Assembly: GCA_031315995.1 (NCBI GenBank)
Contig: JALDRG010000012.1
Span: forward strand, 1-64,000
Origin: Nitrospira sp.
GTDB taxonomy: Bacteria; Nitrospirota; Nitrospiria; Nitrospirales; Nitrospiraceae
Direction of reading: 5' to 3'
DNA length: 64,000 nucleotides
The position numbers and the translations under genes were made by a program. The first letter of the stretch is position 1. Each line of letters starts with the position of its first letter. Under the pieces are notes generated by a model. The model did not search any database, was not told where the DNA came from, and saw only the letters and a program-made list of their open reading frames with translations. Positions 15,812-27,777 of the stretch are shown here, one piece after another.

Positions 15812-17341
15812 GTGCTGGCCAATGTCTTGAGTGCAGCGATTGTGGGAGTCGACGCGCACCTAGTGGATGTGGAAGTCGATATCTCCTCCGGCCTTCCTCA
15901 GTTCTCGATCGTCGGCCTTCCGGATGCCACGGTGCGGGAGAGTCGTGATCGAGTTCGTGCCGCGCTCAAGAACAGCGGTTTCCACTTTCCAGTGAAAAAA
16001 GTCACGGTCAACCTGGCGCCTGCGAACATCAAGAAGGAAGGTGCCGGGCTCGATTTGGCTATCGCGCTGGGCATTCTGACGGCAGAAGACATCATTCCGT
16101 CTGAAGCGGTGAAGGGGTATGTATTTGTAGGAGAACTCTCATTGGATGGTCGACTGAAGCCCATTCCAGGCGCGCTCTCGATCGGTGTCGTCTGTCGCCG
16201 TCGTCATCGCGTACTGGTATCGGCCGAGAACGCTGAGGAAGCCGCTCTGGTCGAGGGCACGGAGGTGTTCCCGATTCATACGCTGCCACAGGCGGTGGAA
16301 TTCCTTCGCGGCGCCCGTACCATCGCTCCGCTGGTGGTGGTGCATGAGGATTCCGACTCTACCAGGCACCGCGAAGACGAAGACTTTGCCGACGTCCTGG
16401 GGCAGGCACATGCGAAACGGGCTCTCGAGGTGGCAGCGGCCGGAGGACATAATTTGCTCATGATAGGTCCCCCGGGAGCCGGCAAGACGATGCTGGCTCG
16501 CCGCCTGCCCGGTATCTTACCCCTATTGGCGCAGGAGGAAGCCCTGGAGACCAGTCGCATTCATAGCGTGGTCGGGCAGCTGTCGAGAGAGCAGCCGCTC
16601 ATGCGCCGCCGTCCGTTTCGGGCTCCGCACCATAGTATTTCCGAGGCAGGTCTGATCGGTGGCGGGACGATGCCACGACCTGGGGAAGTCTCACTTGCCC
16701 ACAACGGGGTGTTGTTTCTGGATGAGGCCGGTGAGTTTGGCCGTGCGACGCTCGACGGGTTGAGACAGCCACTTGAGGACGGCCATGTGACCGTGACGCG
16801 TGCCAGTGGCTCACTGCGGTTTCCTGCCCGATTCATGTTCGTAGCCGCTATGAACCCCTGTCCCTGCGGGTATTATGGCGACCGTACCAAGGACTGCGTC
16901 TGCAGCCTCGCACAGGTGCGACGGTACCGAGGGCGTCTGTCCGGCCCGCTGTTGGACCGCCTGGATCTGCAAATCGAAGTGCCGGCTGTGCCGATTCGGA
17001 CATTGGGCGACGATGTGGCCAGGACCGATTCGTCCGCCGTCATCCGCACAAGGGTGGTCGCCGCGCGGGCGCGTCAGATGGAACGGTATGGTCGCGATGG
17101 CATGTACACCAATGCACAATTGAAACCGCGTCACTTGAAGCAGTATTGTGCATTGGATAATCAAGGCCGCGAGTTGCTGGAACAGGCTATGACCCGGTTG
17201 GGGTTTTCGGCTCGTGCGCACGGACGAATTCTTCGAGTGGCGCGCACTATTGCCGACTTGGCCGAGTCTGATAGTATCGGGCCGGCACATCTGGCCGAGG
17301 CTATTCAATACCGAAGTTTTGATCGCCGAGTGGAGTTGTGA
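15812..17341 (+). CDS. comM: YifB/ComM-family Mg-chelatase-like AAA+ ATPase
   Basis: 509 residues, the usual family length. The N-terminal Lon-protease-like domain (~1-170: VDVEVDISSGLPQFSIVGLPD, ANIKKEGAGLDLAIALG) is followed by the Mg-chelatase AAA domain, with Walker A GPPGAGKT at 219-226, Walker B GVLFLDE, and the zinc-binding PCPCGYYGD...CVC segment, and a C-terminal helical domain. In competent bacteria ComM is a hexameric helicase that extends branch migration during natural transformation. The GTG start makes MLANVLSAAI, the usual N-terminus. The gene overlaps the next by four bases. Confidence 0.93.
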   Translation: MLANVLSAAIVGVDAHLVDVEVDISSGLPQFSIVGLPDATVRESRDRVRAALKNSGFHFPVKKVTVNLAPANIKKEGAGLDLAIALGILTAEDIIPSEAVKGYVFVGELSLDGRLKPIPGALSIGVVCRRRHRVLVSAENAEEAALVEGTEVFPIHTLPQAVEFLRGARTIAPLVVVHEDSDSTRHREDEDFADVLGQAHAKRALEVAAAGGHNLLMIGPPGAGKTMLARRLPGILPLLAQEEALETSRIHSVVGQLSREQPLMRRRPFRAPHHSISEAGLIGGGTMPRPGEVSLAHNGVLFLDEAGEFGRATLDGLRQPLEDGHVTVTRASGSLRFPARFMFVAAMNPCPCGYYGDRTKDCVCSLAQVRRYRGRLSGPLLDRLDLQIEVPAVPIRTLGDDVARTDSSAVIRTRVVAARARQMERYGRDGMYTNAQLKPRHLKQYCALDNQGRELLEQAMTRLGFSARAHGRILRVARTIADLAESDSIGPAHLAEAIQYRSFDRRVEL

Positions 17342-17568
17342 AGGAATCTTCCGTCATCCATACTGCGCGCGTCTTCGCCTGGTGGTTCATCGTTGGGGCA
17401 ACCATGGCGCTGGCGGTCATTCTTCTGCAGGGGGGGATCCGCGAGGCCATGCAGGCTCAAGGATCGGTGTGGGAGTTGAAGTTGGTGGAACTCTTGACGA
17501 CGATTCTGGGCGGAGGGCTACTAGGCGGGTGTATCGCATTGATTCTCGATCGTATTAAGAAATCGTGA
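17338..17568 (+). CDS. Small two-helix membrane protein
   Basis: 76 residues starting at a GTG that overlaps the comM stop (GTGA). Two hydrophobic helices (~12-30 and ~50-68) flank an amphipathic loop, and the C-terminus is basic (DRIKKS), suggesting both ends are cytoplasmic. Coupling to comM suggests co-transcription. No family recognised. Confidence 0.55.
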   Translation: MKESSVIHTARVFAWWFIVGATMALAVILLQGGIREAMQAQGSVWELKLVELLTTILGGGLLGGCIALILDRIKKS

Positions 17569-17609
17569 CAGGCGCCTTTCGGTGCCATGCAGCAGAAGGA
17601 GTCGTGGCA

Positions 17610-18035
17610 ATGGATATTGAAGTCGGTTCCAATCTGTACCGGAATTCCAACGGCATCATCGATATCGAAGGTGTTCCACAGTTCGAAGTCGCCATCAAGG
17701 AACCGGCGCGAGCGTTGCTCGTGAACTTCGCGCTCTTCGACGACGTGGGGCGCATGATGGCAAAAGTGGTCGACAGCAATCTGACTTTCAATGAGCGCCG
17801 CGCCTATCAACTCGCCAAGAGTCCGACAAGTGTGTCGCTGAAACACGAAGAATCAGGGACGGTGGTTTTTATGTTGGAACTGCGCGAGGGCAATCGTGTG
17901 GTGTTCAGCCGGGGTTCATTCCACACGATCAAGGGGCATCGCCTGGACGTGTCGCAGACCGAGTGGCGAATCGACAAAAAGCGTTTCAGCGGCAAGGACA
18001 CGGATACGAAGGGAGGGGCAGTGTTCATCGGATAG
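17610..18035 (+). CDS. Hypothetical small beta-rich protein
   Basis: 141 residues. The ATG at 17610 is chosen for AAGGAG eight bases upstream. The sequence alternates beta strands (NGIIDIEGVPQFEVAIKEP, ALLVNFALFDDVGRMMAKVV, TVVFMLELREGNRVVFSRGSF) and closes with a TKGGAVFIG tail, a pattern I cannot assign. No signal peptide or membrane helix. It follows the two-helix membrane gene by about 40 bases, probably in the same transcript. Confidence 0.6.
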   Translation: MDIEVGSNLYRNSNGIIDIEGVPQFEVAIKEPARALLVNFALFDDVGRMMAKVVDSNLTFNERRAYQLAKSPTSVSLKHEESGTVVFMLELREGNRVVFSRGSFHTIKGHRLDVSQTEWRIDKKRFSGKDTDTKGGAVFIG

Positions 18036-18080
18036 CCGCCCTTCTGAAGTTTCGCCTCTCCCCTCCGCGTGGGCCATCGT

Positions 18081-20675
<2,595 letters not shown>

Positions 20676-20707
20676 ATGCTCACTCCTGGTGGGTATATCT
20701 AAGAAAG

Positions 20708-20735
20708 AACATAATCATAGGGACGGGCAAGTCAA
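20708..20735 (-). promoter_or_regulatory. Putative clpB promoter
   Basis: On the minus strand TTGACT (20735-20730), 16 bases, then TATGTT (20713-20708); four of six bases match the -10 consensus. The predicted start site near 20701 leaves a short leader before the ATG at 20675. Confidence 0.4.
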
Positions 20736-20793
20736 GAGCGCATCGAGCATCGCCTTCCGCTGCCGTTCTGAGATCGAGGAGGCGCGAGTTGAC

Positions 20794-20823
20794 TTGACCT
20801 GCCGGGTGCATCCGGCTTATTGT
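20794..20823 (+). promoter_or_regulatory. Putative promoter for the 20901 membrane protein gene
   Basis: TTGACC (20794-20799), 18 bases, then TATTGT (20818-20823). It is divergent from the clpB promoter within the same 225-base gap. Confidence 0.35.
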
Positions 20824-20900
20824 CCGCCTCCAATACATAGTACGGCCTTCTCCACTCGGAGGGAGCCAAGTATGAAGGTTCATCTCGTTTCGACTGATCC

Positions 20901-21719
20901 ATGCTGAGCCTATTCACTTCCACCTTGCATCTCTATCGAAACGCCTTGCAGGCGACCGGCCGCTCCCTGGTCCGTGGGTGGCTCGTAATACTTGCCGTCA
21001 TCGTGTTTACTCTGCTCATGTTACTGGCGCACCAAATCGCCCGTCCCCTCGGCATGGTTGGCGGCTTTGTACTGGGGGCCGTCAATGCCTTGCTGATCGG
21101 CGCGACCCTGAGTTTGATCGAGCAGACCATCAAAGGCGCGCGCGCCATTGCCATCGGCGACGTGCTGGAAAGTATGGGCCATTATTTTTGGGACGTCATC
21201 AGCGTCGGGTTCGTGTTGTGGATTCCCACCATGCTCCTGGATACGAGTTTGCGGGCGAATCCGGACAGCCAATTCCTGGTCACGGCTTGCTTGCTGCTTG
21301 TGTTTATCCTTCTGAATCCCGCGCCGGAAGTGATCTATCTGACCAGGCATGATTCGCCCCTCGATGTCTTGAAGCGAAGCTACGATTTCGTGCTCGATAA
21401 CTGGATCGAATGGTTCCTGCCGATGGCGTTGGTGTTGGCGCCACTGGGACTGTCTTTGTTTTTCAGACTGTCAAGTCAACTGGGTAGGGGAGCCGGGCTT
21501 GATTTCATGCAATTGCTCATCGTGCCGTTTACCGTACTGACCGCGTGGTTGACTGATCTGGGGATTTCTGCAGAGCTGACCGGCACGATGGCGCTCTTGC
21601 TGACACCGCCGCTCATGGTCGGCATGCTCATCTTTCGGGGCCACCTATTCGCGGCCTTATCTGCCACCTCCAGACGACAGCGCTTGTATCAGTCGCAGTT
21701 TCACGACTCCGCTCGATAG
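20901..21719 (+). CDS. Six-helix membrane protein
   Basis: 272 residues with six predicted membrane helices (~25-45, 50-75, 95-115, 125-145, 175-195, 205-250) and an internal APEVIYLTRHDSPLDVLKRSYDFVLDNWIEWF segment, which resembles the conserved region of bacterial DUF4013/YciC-like proteins. I do not claim a family with confidence. It precedes the two-component operon on the same strand by about 140 bases but may be separately transcribed. Confidence 0.65.
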   Translation: MLSLFTSTLHLYRNALQATGRSLVRGWLVILAVIVFTLLMLLAHQIARPLGMVGGFVLGAVNALLIGATLSLIEQTIKGARAIAIGDVLESMGHYFWDVISVGFVLWIPTMLLDTSLRANPDSQFLVTACLLLVFILLNPAPEVIYLTRHDSPLDVLKRSYDFVLDNWIEWFLPMALVLAPLGLSLFFRLSSQLGRGAGLDFMQLLIVPFTVLTAWLTDLGISAELTGTMALLLTPPLMVGMLIFRGHLFAALSATSRRQRLYQSQFHDSAR

Positions 21720-21860
21720 GAGGCGCTCCAGCCGTCCCTGGTAATCCCCTGCGCACAATATGGAGAACTTGTTGAGGGTGCGCACGAAGTGGTGTATGGC
21801 TTAACCTGCACTGCCTATGACTCTGGTCCTCGCGCGATTCACCGGGGAGGATGCGCCATC

Positions 21861-23333
21861 GTGCGCCTCTCGATTTTCTGGCGACTGGTTCTCACGTATG
21901 TGATCATCATCGCGGTGATGACAGCCGTCAACATCTATGCCCTGTTGCAGATTCGAACATTGGCCGGCCTCAATACCGAAGTCGGCTCCCACCATCATCC
22001 TGAAATTGAATCGGCAAAACGGTTGCTGACCTCGTTCTACGAGCAAATTCAAAGCGAGAAGAAATATGTAGCCGTCCCCGCTGCCACCTTTCTCGAACAC
22101 TTCGACAGCGAAAGCAAAGAGTTCCAACAGGTCTTGCACAGCCTGCTCGCACGTGACGCGCCAGAGCCGGAGACCCGGTTGCTCAAGGAAGTCGAACGAC
22201 TGAATCAGACGCACCTGGCTCTCTTCCAATCCCAGCTGGCAGAGCCCGGAGGAAGGCCCGTGAAATCGGGAGCAGACTACGATGAACGTCGAGACGCCCT
22301 GGTCGGCAATATGGCATCGACCTTACAGCAGTACATTGGGCTACACGAAGCACGGATAGCCGTCGGAGTGAATGAATCGCACGCAAGCTCGGTTCATGCG
22401 GAATCCGTCACACGGCAGTTGGTCTTGGTGGCGCTCTTATTCGGACTCGGGATGGCCGCAGTGGCAAGTTACAATATTCTTCGACCGTTGCGGCGACTCC
22501 AGGCAACGATTCATGAGATGGGACAGGGCAATTTTCGGGCGACGTTGGATGGGCAGGCACCTCGAGAACTCCGAGAGTTGGGTGATACGGTCGCGTGGAT
22601 GGGAGCGAGGCTACAGCAACTGGACGATATCAAAACCGAGTTTCTCGCGCACGTCTCGCATGAGCTCCGCACACCGATGGCTTCAATCCAAGAGGGCACC
22701 CATCTCTTGTTGGATGAAATCCCCGGCCCATTGACCCAGGACCAGCGCACCACATTGCGCATCATGTCCGATAGTAGTCGGCGGCTGATGTACCTCATTT
22801 CGACGATCTTGGATCTGTCGAAAATGGAGTCCGGCATGATGGAGTATCGTTTTGTCCCGACAGACCTGAGGCGTGTAGCCGACATTTCGGTCAATAAAAT
22901 TAGGTTATTGGCTGATGCAAAACAAGTAGCGCTCCTAGTCGAGGCGCCTGCCGAACGTCATTGGGTCCGGGCGGATAGCGCACGTATCGAACAAGTACTG
23001 GACAATCTGCTCTCGAATGCGTTGAAGTACAGCCCAGAAGGAGCAACCGTCAAGCTCAACATGACGCCGAGGCGTGATGAGGGGCTTCTATTCGTCGATG
23101 TGACAGACTCGGGCCCCGGTATCCCAACAGAGGAAGTCCCGCATATTTTCGAGCGATTTTATCAGGGTCGCTCACACACGCGGCATGTCTCTGTCGGCAG
23201 TGGACTGGGATTGGCCCTTGCCAAAAAGGTAGTGGAAGCCCATGGTGGACGCATCTGGGTGGAGAGTGAATTCGGAAAGGGAACAACCGTGCGGTTTATT
23301 CTGTGCCTGACGAAACCGGGGATGTTGCCCTAG
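21861..23333 (+). CDS. glrK: Membrane sensor histidine kinase, GlrK (QseE)-like
   Basis: 490 residues from GTG 21861, with GGGGAGG ten bases upstream. A membrane helix (~8-30), a ~150-residue periplasmic helical sensor, a second helix (~190-210), a HAMP domain (ILRPLRRLQATIHEMGQGNF), then the H-box FLAHVSHELRTPM, the N-box LDNLLSNALKYSPEG, DSGPGIP and GSGLGLALAK. It autophosphorylates on the histidine and passes phosphate to the adjacent response regulator. Its stop shares a base with the next start, so the three genes form one operon with the order glrK-lipoprotein-glrR. Confidence 0.88.
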   Translation: MRLSIFWRLVLTYVIIIAVMTAVNIYALLQIRTLAGLNTEVGSHHHPEIESAKRLLTSFYEQIQSEKKYVAVPAATFLEHFDSESKEFQQVLHSLLARDAPEPETRLLKEVERLNQTHLALFQSQLAEPGGRPVKSGADYDERRDALVGNMASTLQQYIGLHEARIAVGVNESHASSVHAESVTRQLVLVALLFGLGMAAVASYNILRPLRRLQATIHEMGQGNFRATLDGQAPRELRELGDTVAWMGARLQQLDDIKTEFLAHVSHELRTPMASIQEGTHLLLDEIPGPLTQDQRTTLRIMSDSSRRLMYLISTILDLSKMESGMMEYRFVPTDLRRVADISVNKIRLLADAKQVALLVEAPAERHWVRADSARIEQVLDNLLSNALKYSPEGATVKLNMTPRRDEGLLFVDVTDSGPGIPTEEVPHIFERFYQGRSHTRHVSVGSGLGLALAKKVVEAHGGRIWVESEFGKGTTVRFILCLTKPGMLP

Positions 23334-24103
23334 TGCGGTCCCGGCAAACCATAGTCGCGTTGCTGTGGATTGGGATGCTGCCTGCCTGCAGCACTGTCAT
23401 TCCGCACGCCCCCCAGGCCCCTTATTTTTATGGGGACGTCAACGACAGCAAGGCCTTGCAAACTTTTATACGTAAGGAAAGCTTGCTGGCCGCCAAATGC
23501 GCTAGTAAAAATACCTGTGATCATGTATTCTTCACTCGCGCACTCGCGGCACTGTATGAAAGTCGAGAGTCAGCCAGCCACTATTTTGAGAAAGTCATTG
23601 CTGTCGCACCGAAGAGCCAGTTGGCTGTGTCGAGTCGGTTCTGGCTGCAATTGCTCCAGGCCAGTCAAGTGCCGGCTGATCAGTCGTGGATCCGCGCTGT
23701 ATGGAGCGGACCAGAGACCGCTCATGCACAGACGCTTCTTTCCCAAACGATTGAGCGGACCGTGCGCGATTTGCTCGATCGAGAACTCACGATTCAGCAG
23801 CTGCGTGCCCTTCAGGATAGCGAGGCCCAATCGCTCGAGGCGATGCAACGGGAATTGCAGGACCAGGAGAGGAGGGCCGAATTGTTCAACTCCAGACGAG
23901 AAAATCTCCGACCCTCAGTCGAGCCAGCCACCCTTCAAAGTCTGCAACGGCAAGTCAGCGATCGAGATAAGAAGATCGAAGAGCTCACCAGCCAGTTGGA
24001 AGCGCTCAAGCGCATCGATCAGGAAATGAGGGGAAAGACCCGTCCGATCAAACCTCCGTCGAATGTGTTTTCGCCTCAACCGTCGGAGTCATCCAAACCC
24101 TAA
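23333..24103 (+). CDS. QseG-like lipoprotein of the GlrK/GlrR operon
   Basis: 256 residues from GTG 23333, overlapping the kinase stop as TAGTG. A signal peptide ends in the lipobox MLPAC. A central helical repeat-like part (CDHVFFTRALAALYESRESASHYFEKVIAVAPKS) is followed by a coiled coil (~150-235) and a Pro-rich tail. Position and layout match QseG, the envelope lipoprotein encoded between the kinase and regulator genes in enterobacteria, where it binds the kinase. Sequence identity is low, so orthology is inferred from position. An alternative GTG at 23303 would add ten residues. Confidence 0.72.
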   Translation: MRSRQTIVALLWIGMLPACSTVIPHAPQAPYFYGDVNDSKALQTFIRKESLLAAKCASKNTCDHVFFTRALAALYESRESASHYFEKVIAVAPKSQLAVSSRFWLQLLQASQVPADQSWIRAVWSGPETAHAQTLLSQTIERTVRDLLDRELTIQQLRALQDSEAQSLEAMQRELQDQERRAELFNSRRENLRPSVEPATLQSLQRQVSDRDKKIEELTSQLEALKRIDQEMRGKTRPIKPPSNVFSPQPSESSKP

Positions 24104-24111
24104 GGACCTTC

Positions 24112-25527
24112 ATGGAGCAAGAACGCATTCTCGTGGTCGATGATGACGAAGGTTTGTTACATCTGTTGCGGATGCGACTGTCGGCGCTTGGCTTTTCGGT
24201 TACACCGTGTACGGATGGTCGGGATGCTCTTGCGGCCGCTCGCAGAGAAACTTTCGACATTGCCATCACTGACTTACGATTACGAGCAGAAGATGGGTTA
24301 GCGCTGACCGAAGAGCTCTTATATATCCAGCCTGGTCTCCCGGTCATCATTCTCACGGCGCATGGGAGTATCCCCAATGCCGTGGAAGCGATGCAACGCG
24401 GGGCTTTCGGCTACTTGACCAAGCCATTTGATGATAAAGAATTAAAAACCACCATTGACAAGGCTCTGATCCAGCTGCGGATGACCCGTGAGATTCAACG
24501 TCTAAAATCGCTAGTGAAAGAGCTCTATGGACTGGAAAATGTTATTGCCAGAAGTCCGGCGATGCAGCGGTTGTTTCAACAGGTGGCTCAGATTGCCGAC
24601 TCAGATGCCACCATTCTGTTGACCGGAGAAACCGGGACGGGAAAGGAAGTGTTGGCTCGCGTTCTTCATGCCAATAGCCGCCGCTCCAAGGGACCCTTCG
24701 TGGCCCTCAATTGTGCGGCTATCAGCGAGAGCCTGTTTGAAAGTGAATTATTCGGACATATTCGCGGAGCATTTACCAATGCAATGACGGCCAAGCGAGG
24801 TCTCTTCCAAAGTGCCAATGGCGGCACACTCTTCCTGGACGAGATTGCAGAAATGTCGCTGCCTATGCAGGTAAAACTTCTACGTGCGGTGCAGGAACGA
24901 GAAGTGCGTGAGGTAGGGGCCGATTACTCGACTAAAGTCGATGTTCGGATAATTACAGCTACCAACAAGGATTTGATGGAAAGCGTGAAAGCTGGAACCT
25001 TCCGTCATGACCTGTACTATCGCGTGTCCGTAGTACCGCTTGTCGTTCCGGCGTTGCGTGAAAGGAAAGACGATATCCCTCCTCTTGCCCAGCATTTCTT
25101 GAAACAGAGTGCTAAACGTTCGAATAAGAATGTCCGTGGGTTTACACCTGCAGCAATGCATCGTCTCATGGTGTACCCATGGCCTGGCAACGTGCGAGAA
25201 CTCGAAAATGCTGTTGAAAAGGCCGTGGTAATGTCTCGACAGGATATGGTATTGCCGGAGTTACTTCCGACGGCTGGCGCTTCGTTAGACATCGGCCTGA
25301 AGCCATTGACTGAAGCGAAGGAAGAGTTCGAACGTTCCTATTTGCGCAATGTGCTTCAGATGACAGGTGGGAATATCTCTCGTGCGGCACAATTCGCCGG
25401 AAGATATCGGGCCGACTTCTACAAGATGCTGAAGAAATATGGGTTACACCCGTCGATGCTGAAGGGGCGTGCAGATTTTGATCTCAGCGACTTAGAGGAA
25501 GCGGCAGACGAAGTCAAGGATGCCTAG
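24112..25527 (+). CDS. glrR: Sigma54-dependent response regulator, GlrR (QseF)-like, with a GAFTNA variant loop
   Basis: 471 residues. A receiver domain (1-120; phosphoacceptor Asp54 in ITDLRL, Lys104 in TKPFD) is followed by an AAA+ domain (~145-380) with Walker A GETGTGKE and Walker B GGTLFLDEI, then a Fis-type helix-turn-helix (NISRAAQFAGRYRADFYKMLKKYGL) close to that of enterobacterial GlrR. The loop that contacts sigma54 reads GAFTNA (residues 219-224, codon AAT) instead of GAFTGA. It activates sigma54 promoters when phosphorylated. It converges with a PilZ gene, overlapping by four bases. Confidence 0.9.
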   Translation: MEQERILVVDDDEGLLHLLRMRLSALGFSVTPCTDGRDALAAARRETFDIAITDLRLRAEDGLALTEELLYIQPGLPVIILTAHGSIPNAVEAMQRGAFGYLTKPFDDKELKTTIDKALIQLRMTREIQRLKSLVKELYGLENVIARSPAMQRLFQQVAQIADSDATILLTGETGTGKEVLARVLHANSRRSKGPFVALNCAAISESLFESELFGHIRGAFTNAMTAKRGLFQSANGGTLFLDEIAEMSLPMQVKLLRAVQEREVREVGADYSTKVDVRIITATNKDLMESVKAGTFRHDLYYRVSVVPLVVPALRERKDDIPPLAQHFLKQSAKRSNKNVRGFTPAAMHRLMVYPWPGNVRELENAVEKAVVMSRQDMVLPELLPTAGASLDIGLKPLTEAKEEFERSYLRNVLQMTGGNISRAAQFAGRYRADFYKMLKKYGLHPSMLKGRADFDLSDLEEAADEVKDA

Positions 25528-25865
25528 TTTTTTGACAGTGGCAGTACGTCCAGGTGACGGCCGATAAGACGCTCCAATTTTATCGCCGCTGAGCGACGAA
25601 TCTTTTTGATATGGATACCAAAGTCCCGTCCGTCCACCCACTGAACAACAGCCTGCTCAATTTCCAATGGCACCCGCTCATCCGGCAGCTCCATTCGCAA
25701 TGTAAGCGTCATGCCGATCCTAACTTGATGGTCGCCTTGAATTCGCCATCCTCCCGATGACATGTCCCAAACGATTCCCTTCCCCAGAAAATCTTCTGAG
25801 AGATAGTAGCCCGTTCCACAACTCAGGACCCTTTGGTACGTACGGAGCTTAAAGTGCTTTGACAT
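25524..25865 (-). CDS. PilZ-domain protein
   Basis: 113 residues from ATG 25865, which has AGGAG eight bases upstream; a longer start at 25889 is less likely. The motif DMSSGGWRI matches the PilZ (D/N)xSxxG element, but the preceding RxxxR arginines are not clearly present, so c-di-GMP binding is uncertain. The C-terminal half follows the PilZ barrel (LTLRMELPDERVPLEIEQAVVQWVDGRDFGIHI). It lies tail-to-tail with the sigma54 regulator. Confidence 0.75.
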   Translation of the reverse strand: MSKHFKLRTYQRVLSCGTGYYLSEDFLGKGIVWDMSSGGWRIQGDHQVRIGMTLTLRMELPDERVPLEIEQAVVQWVDGRDFGIHIKKIRRSAAIKLERLIGRHLDVLPLSKN

Positions 25866-26292
25866 GGTGATCACTCCTGAGATTCTCACGTGATGAACTC
25901 ACTACACTATAAAACTCATCTCTGCGTTTTTGTCACAAAGACCAGCTTTCGCTCTAAGTAGACGCGTCTTCTCATCTGACATTCTGTCCGTTCCTAAATA
26001 TGCGCATAATTTCAGTGTCCAGCCTGAAGTCATAGGCCTGCCTGATCACCGCAAGTAACATGATCCAGAGCCTTCACGACGCCTCCTTTGACTTCTGAAT
26101 CTTATTGCACAGTCAAATTGGGCTGTACCTGATTACAACTGTATTCGAAGGGCTGCGATGGGTCTAGTCCCCAGAATTGGTAACTCTTTAAGGGGTCTTG
26201 TTCGATCCGACATCAGCGGCCCACAGGCTCGTCGCACGCCGATTGCCCATCAAACAACACGGCCCGAACCAGCAAGCTTTCGTGCGTAGATC
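25866..26292. other. 427-base A+T-richer intergenic region
   Basis: Separates the PilZ gene from the end of the MFS gene, both on the minus strand. A weak minus-strand promoter for the PilZ gene may lie near 25905-25935 (GTGACA, about 19 bases, TATAGT). I looked for a sigma54 site upstream of the PilZ gene and found none. The right half has no supported gene. Confidence 0.45.
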
Positions 26293-27549
26293 TCAGACCT
26301 TTTGGGCGAGATCCTCCTGCAAGACTTCAGCTGCATCAATCTTCATCCACATCAATCCGCCGCAGCAGGCAATTAGCGCTGCGACCAGCAACGAGGCCGT
26401 CCAACCCCAATGATCGGCCAACCATGGTGTTAGACTGGGAGAGATAGCTCCGCCCACATTGGCACCCATATTCATCACACCCGACAACGTCCCAGCATGC
26501 GTTTTTGAGAGATCGGTCGTCACGCTCCAATAGGCGCCGACAGTAAAATACAACCATCCGGCCCCGAGTGACAGACAAGCAACGGCCATGGTCTGCGAAT
26601 CAGCCCAGGCGCCGAGTGCAATGAGTCCTCCGGCCAGCACCATACCGATCATGCCGATCGACATTCTCGCCCTAGTCAAACCAATCGTCGGAACCAGTCG
26701 ATCCGTGATCCACCCGCCGAGCGGGCAAAACACTAGGATCGCCAGAAACGGACCGGCAGCCAACCAGCCACCTCGCAACAAATCCACGCCACGCACGTTT
26801 ACGAGATAGAGATAAAACCAAGACATATAAATATAGGCGACATATCCCAGGCAAGCATAACTCGCAATTAGCCACCACAATGAGGTGCACCGAGAGAACT
26901 GTCGCCAAGGCACCGGCACAAGTGCAAGTGAGACGCTATCGATAGTCTGACGGTCGCGGGAGCAGCGCATCCACAGCAGTGCCACCCCCAGGCCGATCAA
27001 CGCTGAGCAGTAGAACACCGTTTGCCAGTGGTAATTCACCATGATCCATGAAGCGAGGGGAGGCGTGAGCGCGGCGCCGACACCAATACCGCCGATGGCA
27101 ATGCCGATTCCAAACCCGCGCTGCCCGGGAGGCATCCAGTCGGCCACCGCCCGATTGAAGTTCGGGAGGGCCACAGCTTCACCCATACCGAGAAAGAATC
27201 GCACGAGGACGAGCGAGCCCACCGTGCCGACCAGGGTCGCCAGCGGGAGTGTAGCCACCAACGCGGTCAAGGCCGTGAACAACGACCACCAGACCAATGC
27301 CCACGTCAACACCAGACGCGCCCCCCAGCGATCCCCCAGCCACCCGCCAGGAATCTGACACAGCGCGTAACCAAAGACGAAGGCGGAAAAAATATAACCC
27401 ATATCCTGATCGGTCAAGCCATAGGCCGGCATCATCTGTCGCGCTGTGACGGAGATGTTGACCCGATCCATGTAGGTGACCGCGCTGATCGCAAACAAGA
27501 GGCTGAGAATGCCCCAGCGCGGTTGTGCTGCCAATCTCACAGATGCCAC
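26293..27549 (-). CDS. MFS transporter, anion:cation symporter (hexuronate/phthalate)-like
   Basis: 418 residues with 12 predicted membrane helices. The N-terminus AISAVTYMDRVNISVTARQMMPAYGLTDQDMGYIFSAF and GWLGDRWGAR after helix 3 are typical of the ACS family (ExuT, GudP and relatives), as is GEAVALPNFNRAVADWMPP. Members carry organic anions with protons or sodium; the substrate here is unknown. GTG 27549 follows GGAGG. Monocistronic. Confidence 0.85.
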   Translation of the reverse strand: MASVRLAAQPRWGILSLLFAISAVTYMDRVNISVTARQMMPAYGLTDQDMGYIFSAFVFGYALCQIPGGWLGDRWGARLVLTWALVWWSLFTALTALVATLPLATLVGTVGSLVLVRFFLGMGEAVALPNFNRAVADWMPPGQRGFGIGIAIGGIGVGAALTPPLASWIMVNYHWQTVFYCSALIGLGVALLWMRCSRDRQTIDSVSLALVPVPWRQFSRCTSLWWLIASYACLGYVAYIYMSWFYLYLVNVRGVDLLRGGWLAAGPFLAILVFCPLGGWITDRLVPTIGLTRARMSIGMIGMVLAGGLIALGAWADSQTMAVACLSLGAGWLYFTVGAYWSVTTDLSKTHAGTLSGVMNMGANVGGAISPSLTPWLADHWGWTASLLVAALIACCGGLMWMKIDAAEVLQEDLAQKV

Positions 27550-27777
27550 TGTATCCTCCGGGTCTCGCTCATCCTGCTCAAAAGCGAGGCATTATCGCCC
27601 GGCTCGCCCCCCCCAAAAACCTATTTTCACGACGAGCCCAAGAACTGAGCGGCCGTTCCAGCTGTCAGCGATGGACGCGTTCTGTTGTGCAATCGATTCC
27701 TCTCGTCCGGACGTTGTCTGGATTTCACCCCAAGGCATCCAGTACACTGCGTTATTGACTTACCTGAGGGAGGTGGA

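Noticed and set aside
20676..20900. CIRCE or sigma32 heat-shock site upstream of clpB
   Set aside because: No TTAGCACTC inverted repeat is present, and the CTTGACT/CCCTATG pair is only seven bases apart, too close for sigma32.
25866..26100. Sigma54 promoter for the PilZ gene next to the GlrR-like activator
   Set aside because: The best GG/GC pair is 13 bases apart rather than 10, so it does not fit the -24/-12 pattern.
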